Assembly: GCA_016717655.1 (NCBI GenBank)
Contig: JADKFC010000002.1
Span: forward strand, 62,001-126,000
Length of the DNA: 64,000 bases
Source of the DNA: Saprospiraceae bacterium
GTDB lineage: Bacteria; Bacteroidota; Bacteroidia; Chitinophagales; Saprospiraceae
Reading direction: 5' to 3'
Of the stretch, positions 61,993 through 64,000 are shown piece by piece. Each line of letters begins with the position of its first letter. Position 1 is the stretch's first letter. The position numbers and the translations under genes are program-made. The notes below the pieces were generated by a model, which was given only the letters and a program-made list of their open reading frames with translations, was not told the origin of the DNA and did not search any database.

Positions 61993-62757
61993 TTATCTTT
62001 CCAAAAATTTTAATGAGTCAATTGCCGGGTATTTGGTCAGGTCGTGTCCAGAAGGGACAACCGACACATAGTTATCATCCAGGGCCCTAATATCCGCAAT
62101 AGGGCTCTGGTCCATATTGACAAATTTGCCCGTCAGCCAGTAGTACTTTTGGCCTCGAGGGTCGGTACCTTCCTGAAATTCCTCAACCCAGCTGCCTTCG
62201 CCTTGTTTGCAGACACGAATGCCCTTAATACTATCTGGCGAGCCTTTGGGGATGTTTACATTCAATAAATTGCATCCAGGCATGCCTTGTTGTAGTACAT
62301 CCTGAATGATGATGGAAGCATATTTTTTTGCTGCTGTAAAATCTGCCTGGAAAGAATAATCCAACAATGAAAATCCGATAGAATTGACACCTTCCAGACT
62401 GGCTTCCATCGCAGCAGACATAGTACCTGAATAAATGATGTTGATAGAGGCATTGGAGCCATGATTGATGCCACTGACGCACAAATCTATGGTTCTGTTT
62501 TTCAACAACACATTTTTGGCCAATTTGACACAATCTACCGGGGTACCGGAGCATTCGTAAGCCTCAATTCCGTCAAATACATCAACCCTGGTCAAACGAA
62601 TGGGCTCGTTTAGTGTAATGGCATGCCCCTGACCTGATTGGGGTTTATCGGGAGCCACAACAATTACTTCTCCAAAAGAAGATGCCAATTCTACCAGGTT
62701 TTTAATGCCAGGTGCTATGATGCCATCATCATTGGTAACTAAAATCAGGGGTTTCAT
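61993..62757 (-). CDS. surE: 5'/3'-nucleotidase SurE
   Basis: A 254-residue SurE phosphatase acting on nucleoside monophosphates. The metal site starts ILVTNDDGIIAPGIKNLVEL; APDKPQSGQGHAITL, ECSGTPVDCVKLAKNV and LCVSGINHGSNASINIIYSG follow, then TMSAAMEASLEGV. Length is normal. It is the first gene of the operon with the small membrane protein and lpxB. Minus-strand TACCTTTG (62771-62778) is a candidate -7 element. Confidence 0.95.
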   Translation of the reverse strand: MKPLILVTNDDGIIAPGIKNLVELASSFGEVIVVAPDKPQSGQGHAITLNEPIRLTRVDVFDGIEAYECSGTPVDCVKLAKNVLLKNRTIDLCVSGINHGSNASINIIYSGTMSAAMEASLEGVNSIGFSLLDYSFQADFTAAKKYASIIIQDVLQQGMPGCNLLNVNIPKGSPDSIKGIRVCKQGEGSWVEEFQEGTDPRGQKYYWLTGKFVNMDQSPIADIRALDDNYVSVVPSGHDLTKYPAIDSLKFLER

Positions 62758-62770
62758 TCTCTTTTTTTAT

Positions 62771-62778
62771 CAAAGGTA
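62771..62778 (-). promoter_or_regulatory. candidate -7 promoter element for surE-lpxB
   Basis: Reads TACCTTTG on the minus strand, 14 bases before the surE ATG. TTG lies upstream but only about 16 bases away, shorter than usual. Confidence 0.35.
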
Positions 62779-62860
62779 AACATATTTTAACAGCCAACTG
62801 CTACCTTTAAAACGGACGAACTTGTGAAATTGCATGAACCAGAAGGATTAAAAGTTGTTA

Positions 62861-63895
62861 ATGAAAAAAAATCATATGCTACCTGGTAAAAAGGGGATAT
62901 TACTGGTAAACCTTGGCACACCTGATGATCCGAGCAGGTCATCGGTCTATCGTTATCTGAAACAATTTCTTTTGGACAGGAGGGTTATAGACTTGCCTTG
63001 GTTGTTGAGGCAGTTTCTGGTAAGGGTCATTATTGTGCCTTTCAGGTCAGGGAGTTCTGCAAAACTATATCAGAGATTATGGACCAAAGAAGGAAGTCCA
63101 ATCAAAATATATGGAATGAGTGTTGCCCGAAAATTACAACAACGTCTGGGTGACAAATACGCCGTGGAACTTGCCATGCGATATCAAAGTCCCGGACTGG
63201 AAGCAGCTTTAAAAAAATTGATCTTTGAAATTAAGGTCAGTGAAATAGTAGTGTTCCCTATGTTTCCGCAGTATGCTTCCGCTACAACAGGGTCAGTGCA
63301 CGATGAAGTAATGCGATTGTTAAGGAAGTGGGATCTGATACCCAATATAAGAATGATCAACTCCTATCCGGATCATCCAGAAATGATTGATGTATTTGTC
63401 CAAAATGCCAGAAAATATGAGATAACGGCTTACGATCATTTCATTTTTAGTTTCCATGGAGTTCCGGAACGTCATGTTAAAAAAGCCGATCCATCTGGCA
63501 GCCATTGTCTTAAAAAAGAAAATTGCTGTAATATTGCTTGTCTAGAGAATCAGTTTTGTTATTCGGCTCAATGCCATACCACAGCCCATGCCATTGCCAC
63601 AAAACTAGGTCTTAACAAAGATCAGTACAGCATTACCTTTCAATCCAGGCTTGGCAAAGATCCATGGTTGCAACCCTATACCGATCAAACCCTTCAAGAC
63701 CAGCTCAACAAAGGAAATAAAAAGATCCTTGTTTTTAGTCCAGCTTTTGTGGCAGATTGCCTTGAAACTACCATTGAAATAGGTTTTGAGTACAAAGAAG
63801 AGTTCATTCACAATGGTGGAGAGCGCCTCGATCTGGTAGAAAGTCTAAATGACCACGATGCCTGGGTCGCAGCCATTGCCAATATGGTAAAATAA
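62861..63895 (+). CDS. hemH: ferrochelatase
   Basis: A 344-residue enzyme that inserts iron into protoporphyrin IX. Motifs: KKGILLVNLGTPDDPSRSSV, LYQRLWTKEGSPIKIYGMSV, AMRYQSPGLEAAL, FPMFPQYASATTGSVHDEVM, FSFHGVPERHVKKADPSG with the metal-site histidine, and FSPAFVADCLETTIEIGFEY with the catalytic glutamate. The cysteine-rich stretch CLKKENCCNIACLENQFC is unusual and might bind a cluster or reflect a local insertion. The ATG at 62861 was preferred to a TTG six bases upstream; an ATG five codons downstream is also possible. It diverges from surE. Confidence 0.95.
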   Translation: MKKNHMLPGKKGILLVNLGTPDDPSRSSVYRYLKQFLLDRRVIDLPWLLRQFLVRVIIVPFRSGSSAKLYQRLWTKEGSPIKIYGMSVARKLQQRLGDKYAVELAMRYQSPGLEAALKKLIFEIKVSEIVVFPMFPQYASATTGSVHDEVMRLLRKWDLIPNIRMINSYPDHPEMIDVFVQNARKYEITAYDHFIFSFHGVPERHVKKADPSGSHCLKKENCCNIACLENQFCYSAQCHTTAHAIATKLGLNKDQYSITFQSRLGKDPWLQPYTDQTLQDQLNKGNKKILVFSPAFVADCLETTIEIGFEYKEEFIHNGGERLDLVESLNDHDAWVAAIANMVK

Positions 63896-63908
63896 AAAAG
63901 GATATAAA

Positions 63909-63935
63909 AAGGGAGGTTGATTACAACATTCCCTT
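63909..63935 (+). terminator. possible terminator after hemH
   Basis: Imperfect hairpin AAGGGA-G-GTTG with CAAC-AT-TCCCTT, 14 bases after the hemH stop. The T-run after it is poor. Confidence 0.35.
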
Positions 63936-64000
63936 AATATATCCAAAACAAAACAAGCACCCGCAGCCACAGCTTACAACCTGACTGCCGATATTTTATG

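Overview
The window looks like chromosome from a member of the Bacteroidota, most likely of the Saprospiraceae type. Signs are three PorP/SprF-family proteins, two PorE-like OmpA proteins, several very large secreted proteins with type A or type B sorting domains of the type IX secretion system (T9SS), HYR, SprB-repeat and dockerin modules, TAnnTTTG-type promoter elements and a Bacteroidota-style UvrA. No phage or plasmid genes were seen.

Layout: 1-1000 holds an HNH nuclease gene that appears frameshifted and a truncated Mrr-type restriction gene, probably remnants of a defence locus. 970-3534 is a minus-strand operon: AraC-type regulator, membrane protein, diheme cytochrome c. 4275-5329 holds two unknown genes. 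purD (plus) and uvrA (minus) converge on a 0.6 kb array of palindrome-rich repeats (7055-7590). 11.5-20 kb is mostly plus-strand housekeeping and envelope genes: glgB, a cupin, two glycosyltransferases, an RND/MMPL exporter, thiL, rsmG. 20.0-23.2 kb is a minus-strand porP-porE pair. 23.3-29.2 kb holds a metal-binding lipoprotein, thrC, an atypical SDR, a Nif3 protein, a zinc-ribbon coiled-coil protein and a TPR protein interrupted by TAG, followed by a degenerate ~50-bp tandem repeat.

29.9-41.1 kb is the most striking part. It is a minus-strand T9SS locus: a protein with three cohesin-like domains, SprB repeats and a type B sorting domain; a PorP/SprF partner; a small unknown secreted protein; and a giant gene with HYR modules, a P-domain, a type I dockerin, a further cohesin-like domain and a type A sorting domain. 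The giant gene is broken by at least eleven frameshifts or stops, yet its coding sequence between them is well preserved. A second T9SS cassette at 48.5-57.4 kb has the order 2104-aa type B adhesin, PorP, PorE-like protein (frameshifted).

Between and after these lie a sterol desaturase-family enzyme, tRNA-Pro, tRNA-Ser and tRNA-Leu, a GCS2-CBS fusion, a DUF6438 lipoprotein, a putative beta-barrel, a DUF4407 protein, a T9SS-exported PQQ-type sugar dehydrogenase, a stand-alone RlmK-type rRNA methyltransferase, the operon surE-membrane protein-lpxB, and hemH. Single-base frameshifts, several near short homopolymers, also occur in ordinary genes, so sequencing or assembly indels must be excluded before any broken gene is called a true pseudogene.
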